From Candidatus Heimdallarchaeota archaeon AB_125 (GTDB lineage: Archaea > Asgardarchaeota > Heimdallarchaeia > Heimdallarchaeales > Heimdallarchaeaceae), in the NCBI GenBank assembly GCA_001940755.1, contig MEHH01000157.1:1-6727 (forward strand): a stretch of 6,727 nt of DNA, written 5' to 3'. Below are positions 1 to 6,003 of this stretch, in pieces. The notes under the pieces are model-generated. The model did no database searches. It was not told the origin of the DNA and was given only the letters and a program-made list of their open reading frames with translations. Both the position numbers and the translations under genes were made by a program. The first letter of the stretch is position 1, and every line of letters begins with the position of its first letter.

Positions 1-633
1 GAAGAAGGCAAGGTTATAGCTCTAGTTGGAGATAACGGTTCAGGTAAAACTACTCTTCTGAAACTTATTATTGGGTTACTCAAACCTAAAAAAGGTTCTA
101 TTAAAATAGATAATTTAGAAATGAAGTCTCTCCCTTGGATAGAGAAAACCAGGAAGATAGGGGTTGTATTCCAGAATCCAGATATACAGTTTTTTGAGGA
201 GAAGTCAATAGATGAAATTACTCTTATCTCTAAAAATCTAGGTAAGAAAATAAATTCTGATTCGGTTTTTGATAATCTGGAAAATAGTGGCTTAGAAGAA
301 CTGTTACAATATAATCCTCATTCGTTATCTCATGGAGAAAAACGAAGATTGACATTTCTTTCAGCAATACAGCATAAACCAGATATTCTAATTTTAGATG
401 AGGTTACAAGTGGATTAGATGATACCAACAAATCATGGATCAAAAATCAAATTGAAACTTTGAAAGGAGAAGGAACAACTGTAATAGTAATCTCACATAA
501 CTTGAAATGGGTTAGTAAGATAGCTGATGAGTTCATAGGATTACAAAATGGTCAAATCAAATTTAGAATTCCAAGAGATCAATTCGAAGTTGAATCTTAT
601 GGTGATTATTTTGCAGGTTCTATACAAGAGTGA
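1..633 (+). CDS. ecfA: ECF transporter ATP-binding subunit (EcfA/CbiO-type), 5' partial
   Basis: ATPase of an energy-coupling-factor importer, which hydrolyses ATP on the cytoplasmic face to drive uptake of a vitamin or metal ion through EcfT and a substrate-binding S component. The frame is open from base 1, so the first residues lie outside the window; 210 codons are visible. Seen in order: Walker A GDNGSGKTT (visible residues 10-18), the Q-loop QNPDIQFF (58-65), whose NPD-Q-F form is characteristic of ECF ATPases, the ABC signature LSHGEKRRL (109-117, a variant of LSGGQ), Walker B ILILDE (129-134) and the switch histidine in VISHN (His166). The ATG at 121 lies after Walker A and cannot be the true start. 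The stop (631-633) overlaps or abuts ecfT, indicating one operon. No S component or second ATPase is in view, so the substrate is unknown. Confidence 0.93.
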   Translation, partial: EEGKVIALVGDNGSGKTTLLKLIIGLLKPKKGSIKIDNLEMKSLPWIEKTRKIGVVFQNPDIQFFEEKSIDEITLISKNLGKKINSDSVFDNLENSGLEELLQYNPHSLSHGEKRRLTFLSAIQHKPDILILDEVTSGLDDTNKSWIKNQIETLKGEGTTVIVISHNLKWVSKIADEFIGLQNGQIKFRIPRDQFEVESYGDYFAGSIQE

Positions 634-634
634 T
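628..634 (+). promoter_or_regulatory. Ribosome-binding site deciding the ecfT start
   Basis: GAGTGAT resembles the archaeal Shine-Dalgarno GAGGTGAT with one base missing. It lies 4 bases before ATG 639, inside the end of ecfA, and favours ATG 639 over the overlapping GTG 630. The same heptamer precedes ATG 2143. Confidence 0.5.
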
Positions 635-638
635 AATT

Positions 639-1376
639 ATGGAAACAGTATTTTTTGATGATATTGGAAAAAATCTTTTAAAACAGAGATTTAGCTTTGA
701 TCCAAGAACAAAATCAGTAGTGGTACTAGTAGTTTTAACTTCTGTTCTCTATTCAAGTAATAATTATTTATTAGGTAGTTTAGCAATATTTTCCCTTTTC
801 TTAGTTCTTCTTGTGAGAGCAAGAGTTCGATTTATTCTTCTATCTATATTTTTCTTATCACTGTTTTCTCTATTAGCTACACTTCTTGCAAACATTGCTC
901 TTGCAGTTGAAAATGTCTACATTCTTTATGCAGTTATATTATGCCGGTTTATATCATCGTATCTAATTGTATCGTGGTTTTTCTATTCAGTAGAACCTTA
1001 CGAACTAGCTCTTTCATTAGAAAAACTGTATATTCCTGCTATGTTAGTATGGTTTATTATTACAATTTACCAGTTCATACCAGTTACTGCAAAGGAAGCC
1101 AAAGAAGTAAATGATATCAGAAAAATCAAAGGATTAACTGCAAAGAGTTGGCAAATTCGTAAACAATTCTATAATCTCAAAAAAACATTGAAACCATTAA
1201 TCACAGGATCGATAAATAGAGGTATCGATTTAGCTGAATCAATGACAATTAAAGGTTTTATTCCGAAAAGAAGAAAGAATGTTTATCTTGACGTAAGAAT
1301 TAGATTAATTGACATAATCACTTTACTTGTTTTAATTTCAGCATTTGTTTTAGTAATTATTTATCTAAAAGAGTAA
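639..1376 (+). CDS. ecfT: ECF transporter transmembrane coupling protein EcfT
   Basis: Membrane coupler of the ECF importer, linking the ATPases to the substrate-binding S component. From ATG 639 it is 245 residues. It opens with the family's DPRTK element (21-25) before the first membrane helix. Hydrophobic segments lie near 25-39, 43-59, 65-87, 94-115, 133-149 and 224-243. Between the last two is the cytoplasmic coupling domain, with two elements where EcfT proteins normally carry Ala-Arg-Gly: IKG at 163-165, and NRG (193-195) followed by IKG at 204-206. Both therefore have Lys in place of Arg. A GTG at 630 overlaps the ecfA stop and would add three residues; I prefer ATG 639 because GAGTGAT (628-634) sits 4 bases upstream. 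The family call is strong from topology, motifs and the adjacent ATPase. The exact start is less certain, and the transported solute cannot be read from this subunit. Confidence 0.92.
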   Translation: METVFFDDIGKNLLKQRFSFDPRTKSVVVLVVLTSVLYSSNNYLLGSLAIFSLFLVLLVRARVRFILLSIFFLSLFSLLATLLANIALAVENVYILYAVILCRFISSYLIVSWFFYSVEPYELALSLEKLYIPAMLVWFIITIYQFIPVTAKEAKEVNDIRKIKGLTAKSWQIRKQFYNLKKTLKPLITGSINRGIDLAESMTIKGFIPKRRKNVYLDVRIRLIDIITLLVLISAFVLVIIYLKE

Positions 1377-1377
1377 T

Positions 1378-2016
1378 TTATCTTCTCTCCAAGAAATCAA
1401 TAATAAAAGTTTGAAGAACCTCTTCTACATCTTGTATTGATTTGTTTACATCAATAACATGAATCAAATTGGGGAATTTCTCAACAAGTTTGAAATAAAT
1501 TTCCCTAACCTTTTGTAAATTTTCTTTTTTCTCAAATGTATTTACTCCCTCTTCTCTTTCAGCTGAAATTCTAGCTATTGCTTCATCTATTGGTAGGTCT
1601 AGAAGTAAAACAAGATTCGGAACAATTGAAACCTTCAAATTTTCTTCTAAAATGAAGTTCAAATCCAATCCTCTCGCTCCTTGATATGCTACTGATGAAA
1701 AATAATATCTGTCTGTAACAACTATTTTACCATCCTTTAACATAGGAATAACTTCATCCCTAAGATGAATAATTCTATCATCCAAATAAAGTTTGAATTC
1801 CTCTTCAACAGGTAAACGTTCAGGTGCAAAGAAACTTTCTCTTATCCTTCTACCTGGTAATGAATATCTGGTAGGTTCTGTAGTGTAAACAGCATCAAAA
1901 CCAAGAGAGCAGAGATATCCAACTAACAGTCGAGAAAGAGTAGTTTTACCTGAACCATCGATTCCCTCCATGCAAATGAGCACACCAGAAGAAGGAGATT
2001 CTAACATAACACCCAT
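1378..2016 (-). CDS. tmk: Thymidylate kinase (dTMP kinase)
   Basis: Phosphorylates dTMP to dTDP with ATP in the cytoplasm, an essential step in dTTP synthesis. The 212-residue length is normal for the family. Seen: P-loop EGIDGSGKTT (17-26; many family members have GKST), EPT (47-49) in the nucleotide-binding region, DDR (79-81), the DRY motif (102-104) with SSVAYQG (107-113) following, and a charged lid-like stretch with R149 and R154 before FE (161-162). This order identifies Tmk rather than another P-loop nucleoside kinase. Met1, Met4 and Met16 are possible starts. Met1 leaves about 10 residues before the first strand and has no obvious Shine-Dalgarno, so the message may be leaderless; Met16 is too close to the P-loop. 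It is convergent with ecfT with one base between stops and divergent from the tldE-like gene, so it is probably transcribed alone. Confidence 0.94.
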   Translation of the reverse strand: MGVMLESPSSGVLICMEGIDGSGKTTLSRLLVGYLCSLGFDAVYTTEPTRYSLPGRRIRESFFAPERLPVEEEFKLYLDDRIIHLRDEVIPMLKDGKIVVTDRYYFSSVAYQGARGLDLNFILEENLKVSIVPNLVLLLDLPIDEAIARISAEREEGVNTFEKKENLQKVREIYFKLVEKFPNLIHVIDVNKSIQDVEEVLQTFIIDFLERR

Positions 2017-2029
2017 TGTTAAGAAATAG

Positions 2030-2041
2030 AATAAAACAATT
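2030..2041 (-). promoter_or_regulatory. Possible TATA-like element for tmk
   Basis: On the minus strand, ATTGTTTTATTC ends about 13 bases before the tmk start and is preceded by an A-rich CCAAAA stretch that could act as a BRE. The position fits a leaderless or very short-leader archaeal transcript. The region is AT-rich, so the match is weak. Confidence 0.27.
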
Positions 2042-2052
2042 TTGGTTAGATA

Positions 2053-2072
2053 CAGAGAAATTTCAGAGAAAT
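2053..2072. repeat. Direct repeat CAGAGAAAT in the divergent promoter region
   Basis: Two identical copies of CAGAGAAAT lie at 2053-2061 and 2064-2072, separated by TT (11-base period, about one helical turn). A short palindrome GAAATTTC (2057-2064) spans the joint. The repeat is between tmk and the tldE-like gene, just before the likely TATA element of the latter, and could be an operator. Function is inferred from position only. Confidence 0.4.
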
Positions 2073-2073
2073 G

Positions 2074-2083
2074 TTTTTATTAA
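2074..2083 (+). promoter_or_regulatory. Possible TATA box for the tldE-like/racemase unit
   Basis: TTTTTATTAA (2074-2083) is the best TATA-like element before the rightward unit. An archaeal start site about 25 bases downstream would fall near 2104, leaving a leader of roughly 25-40 bases. It directly follows the CAGAGAAAT repeat. Confidence 0.37.
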
Positions 2084-2132
2084 TACTATCTCCGGTTAAA
2101 ATGCGATAGAATCAAGTATCCCAACTAAATAT

Positions 2133-2139
2133 GAGTGAT
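2133..2139 (+). promoter_or_regulatory. Ribosome-binding site favouring ATG 2143
   Basis: GAGTGAT lies 3 bases before ATG 2143 and is the same heptamer found before ecfT. Nothing similar precedes ATG 2131, so 2143 is the more likely start although 2131 is in frame. Confidence 0.45.
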
Positions 2140-2142
2140 ATC

Positions 2143-3504
2143 ATGTTCACAGAAAACTTCATTTCTTTAACTGATTATGCTGTAAAAGCCTTCGAATCAA
2201 GTTCATTTGATTCATATGAGATAAGTTGTGTTGACAGACTGCATGCACTTACAAGATTTGCAAATTCTACAATCCATCAAAATGTTTCTGATCATACTTA
2301 TCGTTTCCTTTTCAAGGCATCAAAAGGAAAAAAACTATGCACATTATCTCTTACATCTCTAACTAAGAGATCAATAGATTCAGCTGTTTCTCAAATAGAA
2401 TCGATGCTGTCTTTTATTCCTGAAATTCCTTTTTACCAAGGATTTTCTGAAGATACTGAAGTGATAATACCTTCAATAGATGCAACAGGGAATTTGTTAG
2501 ATGAATATCAACGTGCAGATGTTGTTGAAACAGCTATTGCAGAGGCTGAAGCAGTTGATAAGAGTGCCAAATTAGCTGGTGCTATTTCAATAACTGATCT
2601 TCGTTATAGAGTCTTGAACTCTAATGGTATAGATATTTCTCATAGAATCACTTACAACGGCTTAATTATCAATTCTCTAACTGAAAAAGAAAATAAAGGA
2701 TATGCAAAAGAAGAACAATATGAAAGAGATCCTAGTTTATTTAAACCAGAGGAGTTATCCAGAAAGGCAACAGAATTATCTGTAAGTACCTGTTCTTCAG
2801 TAGATTATGAACCAGGTGAGTATGAGGTCGTACTTTCACCAACAGCAGCAAGCACTTTGATGAGATTTTTGTCTTTTGGATTTAATGGATTAGGATATCA
2901 TGAGTCACAAAGTTTCGTTACAGACCAAATAGGCTCTCAAATGTTTGATTCAAAATTAACTCTTCAAGATGACCCTTTAAATCCTGAAACACTTCTTGCT
3001 TCACCTATAGATGGAGAAGGTGTGAGGAAGAAACCAGTTTTCTTGATAGAAGAAGGTATCCCAAAGTCTATTGTATATAATAATTCTATAGCTTCAAGAT
3101 ACTTGAATGATAAAGCACTTAGTACAGGTCATCAAGTTATACCTTTCAGCGATTATATATTTGGAATGGTTATGCCTATTAATCTAACACTTTATCCAGG
3201 AGATTCATCAATTCCAGAGATGATAGAGGAAACCAAAAAAGGCTTCTTTGTTAATAGGTTGCATTATACTAACTTTGTTAACCGTAAAATGGGTGCAATT
3301 ACAGGTTTAACTAGAGATGGCATTTTATACATTGAAGACGGAGAAATTGTCTCTGCAGCTAAGAACTTCAGGTTTACTGATAAGCTTACATCCTGTCTCA
3401 AAGACGTTCCTCTGATAGGGAAACAACTTGCAACAGGAGTTACCATGAATTGTCCAGCAATTAAACTGAAATCCTTCAATTTCACAGGTAAGAGCAAACA
3501 TTGA
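2143..3504 (+). CDS. TldD/PmbA family protein, TldE (PmbA)-like
   Basis: Member of the TldD/PmbA family. In bacteria TldD (zinc peptidase) and TldE/PmbA (non-catalytic partner) form a cytoplasmic heterodimer that degrades unfolded peptides and matures some modified peptides. From ATG 2143 it has 453 residues, the usual length; ATG 2131 adds four. Seen: a helix-rich N-terminal half, GEYEVVLSP (225-233) opening the C-terminal domain, IDGEGV (289-294) with the following VFLIEEG strand, STGHQ (327-331), a glycine-turn strand region ending IEDGEIV (397-403), KNFRF (407-411) and the terminal CPAIKLKSFNFTG (437-449). The TldD zinc motif HExxxH is absent: the only HE, at 253-254, is followed by SQS without the second His. 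That favours the TldE branch, but no TldD is in view. It is followed after 11 bases by the racemase-like gene, probably co-transcribed. The substrate is unknown. Confidence 0.85.
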   Translation: MFTENFISLTDYAVKAFESSSFDSYEISCVDRLHALTRFANSTIHQNVSDHTYRFLFKASKGKKLCTLSLTSLTKRSIDSAVSQIESMLSFIPEIPFYQGFSEDTEVIIPSIDATGNLLDEYQRADVVETAIAEAEAVDKSAKLAGAISITDLRYRVLNSNGIDISHRITYNGLIINSLTEKENKGYAKEEQYERDPSLFKPEELSRKATELSVSTCSSVDYEPGEYEVVLSPTAASTLMRFLSFGFNGLGYHESQSFVTDQIGSQMFDSKLTLQDDPLNPETLLASPIDGEGVRKKPVFLIEEGIPKSIVYNNSIASRYLNDKALSTGHQVIPFSDYIFGMVMPINLTLYPGDSSIPEMIEETKKGFFVNRLHYTNFVNRKMGAITGLTRDGILYIEDGEIVSAAKNFRFTDKLTSCLKDVPLIGKQLATGVTMNCPAIKLKSFNFTGKSKH

Positions 3505-3510
3505 AGTGAG
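3505..3510 (+). promoter_or_regulatory. Ribosome-binding site of the racemase-like gene
   Basis: AGTGAG fills the first half of the 11-base gap after the tldE-like stop and lies 5 bases before ATG 3516. It shares the GTGA core seen at the other two starts and supports ATG 3516. Confidence 0.5.
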
Positions 3511-3515
3511 AGTAT

Positions 3516-4469
3516 ATGATTGAAAAGATAGAAAATGTGCATAATAGAATCAAGGATATAATCAATAAAACACCAGTTATGACCTCTTCCAAACTAAATC
3601 AACTATCTAAAGCCAATTGTTTTCTAAAAATGGAAAGTTTTCAAAGAACTGGTTCATTTAAGTTTAGAGGTGCATATAACGCTATCTCAAGTTTGTCATC
3701 TGAATTAAAAGCTAAGGGTGTAACTACTCATTCTTCAGGTAATCATGCACAAGCACTATCTTTAGCAGCTAAAATGGCAGAAGTAAAAGCTGTTGTAGTT
3801 ATGCCTGAAAATGCTCCATCAATAAAAGTAGCTGCTACCAAAGGTTATGGTGCAGATGTGGTTTTTTGTGGAACAAAACCTGGCGACAGAGAAGAAACGA
3901 CTCAAGCACTTATCGATGAACATGGATATACTCTGATTCATTCAAACAATAATCTAAATGTTATTGGAGGACAAGGCACAGCAGCTTATGAATTAATAAA
4001 AGAAGTAGGGGAGTTAGATTATATTTTTGCTCCTTGTGGAGGAGGAGGATTATTATCTGGTACAGTTACAGCTGCAAAGGAATTGAGATCTAAAACAAAG
4101 GTGATAGGTGTTGAACCTAAGAATGCAGATGATGCATATAGATCATTTAAAGAAAAGAAATATTACCCAGTTTTAAGTCCAAATACAATAGCAGATGGAC
4201 TACGAGTTTCTCTTGGTTCTAATACCTTCAAGATAATTTTAGAACATGTAACTGATATAATTACAGTTACTGAGGAAGAGATTGTTAATGCTATGGAGTT
4301 TCTATGGTCAAGAATGAAGCTTGTTGTAGAACCATCAGGTGCTGTTTCCTTAGCAGGAATCTTATCTAATAAGGTTAATCTTGAGAATAAAAGAGTGGGG
4401 GTAATTATATCTGGAGGAAATGTTGACTTAACTGATTTCTTCAACTTAATCAGAAAAAAAATCTCTTGA
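3516..4469 (+). CDS. PLP-dependent serine racemase / threonine-serine dehydratase family enzyme
   Basis: Fold-type II pyridoxal-phosphate enzyme of 317 residues, the length of eukaryotic-type serine racemases and of catabolic threonine dehydratases; there is no C-terminal ACT domain, arguing against the Ile-regulated biosynthetic IlvA. Seen: GSFKFRG with PLP lysine K49, SSGNHAQAL (73-81), the phosphate-binding loop GGGGLLSGT (175-183), and ISGGNVD (298-304) with S299 placed to contact the pyridine nitrogen. S74 falls where serine racemases carry the re-face catalytic Ser (Ser84 in the human enzyme) and where E. coli TdcB and IlvA have Ala. EPKNADD supplies E200, A204 and D206, matching the divalent-cation site spacing of human serine racemase (E210, A214, D216). 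Such enzymes usually both racemise serine and deaminate serine or threonine, so either activity may dominate. Second gene of a likely operon with the tldE-like gene. Family is certain, exact reaction is not. Confidence 0.9.
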   Translation: MIEKIENVHNRIKDIINKTPVMTSSKLNQLSKANCFLKMESFQRTGSFKFRGAYNAISSLSSELKAKGVTTHSSGNHAQALSLAAKMAEVKAVVVMPENAPSIKVAATKGYGADVVFCGTKPGDREETTQALIDEHGYTLIHSNNNLNVIGGQGTAAYELIKEVGELDYIFAPCGGGGLLSGTVTAAKELRSKTKVIGVEPKNADDAYRSFKEKKYYPVLSPNTIADGLRVSLGSNTFKIILEHVTDIITVTEEEIVNAMEFLWSRMKLVVEPSGAVSLAGILSNKVNLENKRVGVIISGGNVDLTDFFNLIRKKIS

Positions 4470-4479
4470 ACTATTAAGT

Positions 4480-4505
4480 AAAAGAAAAAAGAAAAAAGAA
4501 AAAGG
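4480..4505 (-). terminator. T-rich terminator after the surface-protein gene
   Basis: Read on the minus strand, the bases right after the stop at 4506 are a T-rich tract broken by single C residues, formed by about three GAAAAAA units on the plus strand. T-rich runs at gene ends are the usual archaeal termination signal. No hairpin is evident. Confidence 0.5.
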
Positions 4506-4534
4506 TTAGTATTGACTTGGAGGGCTTGCGGGAG

Positions 4535-4550
4535 TTTTTGATTTTATTTT
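4535..4550 (+). terminator. Possible T-rich terminator for the racemase transcript
   Basis: TTTTTGATTTTATTTT on the plus strand lies about 65 bases past the racemase stop, inside the 3' end of the convergent surface-protein gene. It is the first T-rich run a rightward polymerase meets, because the gap 4470-4505 is A/G-rich on this strand. It also encodes lysine-rich tail residues of the other gene, so it may be coincidental. Confidence 0.3.
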
Positions 4551-4893
4551 AGGTATAACTACTCTAAATACAACGAATACTAAAATACCAAAACCAATTA
4601 ATCCACCAATTGCAGATAGTGCTATTATTCCTCCTATACCTAGTCCTTTCATTATTACTGATGCTATTGTAGAAATAGGGGCACATGCTAGAGGTATGAA
4701 TTTAAATTCAATACTACCACTCAATCCGATGTGTTCAACGCCAAACATAAAAATCATATTGGAATCAAATACACGAAATTCAGTATCAAAGGTAACACGA
4801 GAGACATTAGATGCATCATAGTCAAAGGAATGAGTTGGACTTAGGACATCCATGTAGTAATATCTATTCCAGATAGCATTCATCCAGAAGAAG

Positions 4894-4955
4894 GAATCTA
4901 AATATCCATTAACATTCATGAAGTTGTACATAGTAGAATCCAAATATCCATCAAC
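4894..4955 (-). repeat. Short tandem-like repeat encoding [DN]GYLDS twice
   Basis: Plus-strand bases 4894-4913 and 4936-4955 match at 18 of 20 positions, offset by 42 bases. On the minus strand they encode VDGYLDS and VNGYLDS, 14 residues apart, in the C-terminal half of the surface protein. It looks like a small internal duplication of a structural element. Confidence 0.5.
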
Positions 4956-5249
4956 AATTATAATTTCAACCATATACCAAGTATATTCAGGAACTTCTGC
5001 ACGTATATAGTAGAAGTCATAATCGTTAGTATCATTATTGAAACTTTCAGTTACTGTAAAACTACCATCAACAGCTTCTGCTGGAATGAAATGTACGTTT
5101 GTATTATCAAAGGTTTCAGGGAATCCTGGATCTGTTTTGAAACTAAGCTCTACAGTTTCAGGGCTAGTGAATGCATCTCCCTTGGGTCCAGAGTATCCAG
5201 TATTATTGTAAATATCATATACTTGGAAGAAGACGTATCGTGTTGTTGA

Positions 5250-5252
5250 TTA
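5250..5252 (-). other. In-frame TAA interrupting the surface-protein gene
   Basis: The plus strand reads TTA here, giving TAA on the minus strand between LNLLSTG and STTRYVFFQVYD. No Shine-Dalgarno or start codon lies in the next ~270 bases of the downstream frame, which would be expected if a second gene began here. A single base change would restore a continuous frame. Confidence 0.7.
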
Positions 5253-5975
5253 TCCAGTTGAGAGTAAATTCAGTGATTGCACATCATTTGTTGGATATCC
5301 TTCATAAATTCCATCAACCTGTTGATTACCTATAGTGTCTGTTCCACTGGTCCAATCAGCAACGGGATTGTTTTCTAAGAAGAGAGTATATTCAAAATCT
5401 ACAGTTCTATTTAGTTGAGTAAGAAAGCTGACATTATAATTATGATAAGCAAAGTCTGCGTTTGTAATCTCAAATAGTTTGTAATTTGAAGGGTCTCCAT
5501 CACGCTGACTGATTAGAAAGTCTGATGATCCCGTGAATTCTTCTGCGAGAACAGCATTATATTCAATATCAAAATCATATAAGCTTTCAACTGGATTGAA
5601 GAAGTAATAATACCCTGGTTGAAGTAATACCTTTGCTGCTCCTAGGCCATTAGTTCCTAATGTGTAATAACTTCCATATGCCAAGTTTTTATCTCTATAA
5701 TCAACACTCCAAACCATTATTGATCCTGCTGAAATATTGAAATAAGCAATTTGAGTATCTTTTACATCTATTCCAAAACTTAAGAAACTATCTTCATATT
5801 CAACGATTTCTCCAGGTTTCAATTTTGGAGCATCCAATTCAGTAACTGAAAAGATGTAATCGAATTCTGTATAGAGGTCGTCATCTCTTTCTCCAGTGAT
5901 GTAAACAAGGACCTTTGTATCATATTCGAAACTGAAAACTGTTTTATCTACAGATGAAGATCCGATTTGAATATT

Positions 5976-6003
5976 AAGTTCTTCTCTCCTAGTCTAACTC
6001 TCT
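5976..6003. other. Suspected junction between two unrelated sequences
   Basis: Left of this point the coherent coding signal is on the minus strand (surface protein, frame closing at 5996-5994); right of it the coherent signal is on the plus strand (DUF4340-like, recognisable from about 6003). Both are 5'-truncated here with no start codon, signal peptide, leader or promoter between them. Two head-to-head genes normally need an intergenic region with starts. A chimeric assembly join is the simplest explanation; a real inversion or insertion breakpoint is the alternative. Confidence 0.6.

Larger units (their letters stand above)
4506..5993 (-). pseudogene. Membrane-anchored surface glycoprotein-like gene, split by an in-frame stop and lacking its 5' end
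   Basis: I do not recognise a named family. One minus-strand frame is open from 5993 to 5253, has TAA at 5252-5250, and continues open in the same frame from 5249 to a stop at 4508-4506: about 247 codons each side. Both halves look alike: rich in Asp, Asn, Tyr, Phe and beta-type alternation, with sequons NIS, NVS and NRT before the stop and NNT, NDT and NVS after it. The end has a ~27-residue hydrophobic span (about 4566-4646, GGIIALSAIGGLIGFG inside) and a short basic tail ending PASPPSQY, so the bulk should face outside with a C-terminal anchor. After the TAA the first start codon is ATG 4973, in the middle of continuous sequence. Before it the only candidate is TTG 5837, also internal; no signal peptide is present and the frame closes at TAG 5996-5994. 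The missing N-terminus coincides with the junction near 5976-6003. The TAA could be a real mutation or a sequencing error. Confidence 0.68.

Noticed and set aside
2893..2910. Zinc-peptidase motif in the TldD/PmbA-family protein
   Set aside because: Only HE is present, without the HExxxH second histidine, so a catalytic metallopeptidase call is not supported.
3264..3542. Minus-strand open frame opposite the end of the tldE-like gene
   Set aside because: It lies antisense to conserved family sequence and into the start of the next gene; its translation has no recognisable features.
4163..4444. Minus-strand open frame inside the racemase-like gene
   Set aside because: Fully antisense to conserved PLP-enzyme sequence, including the strand leading to ISGGNVD; a shadow.
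4470..4505. Small RNA or CRISPR-like repeat in the A/G tract
   Set aside because: The three GAAAAAA units are simple low-complexity sequence and fit a T-rich terminator for the minus-strand gene better.
5250..5252. Recoded stop (selenocysteine or pyrrolysine)
   Set aside because: The codon is TAA, not TGA or TAG, and no SECIS-like hairpin or downstream insertion signal was seen.
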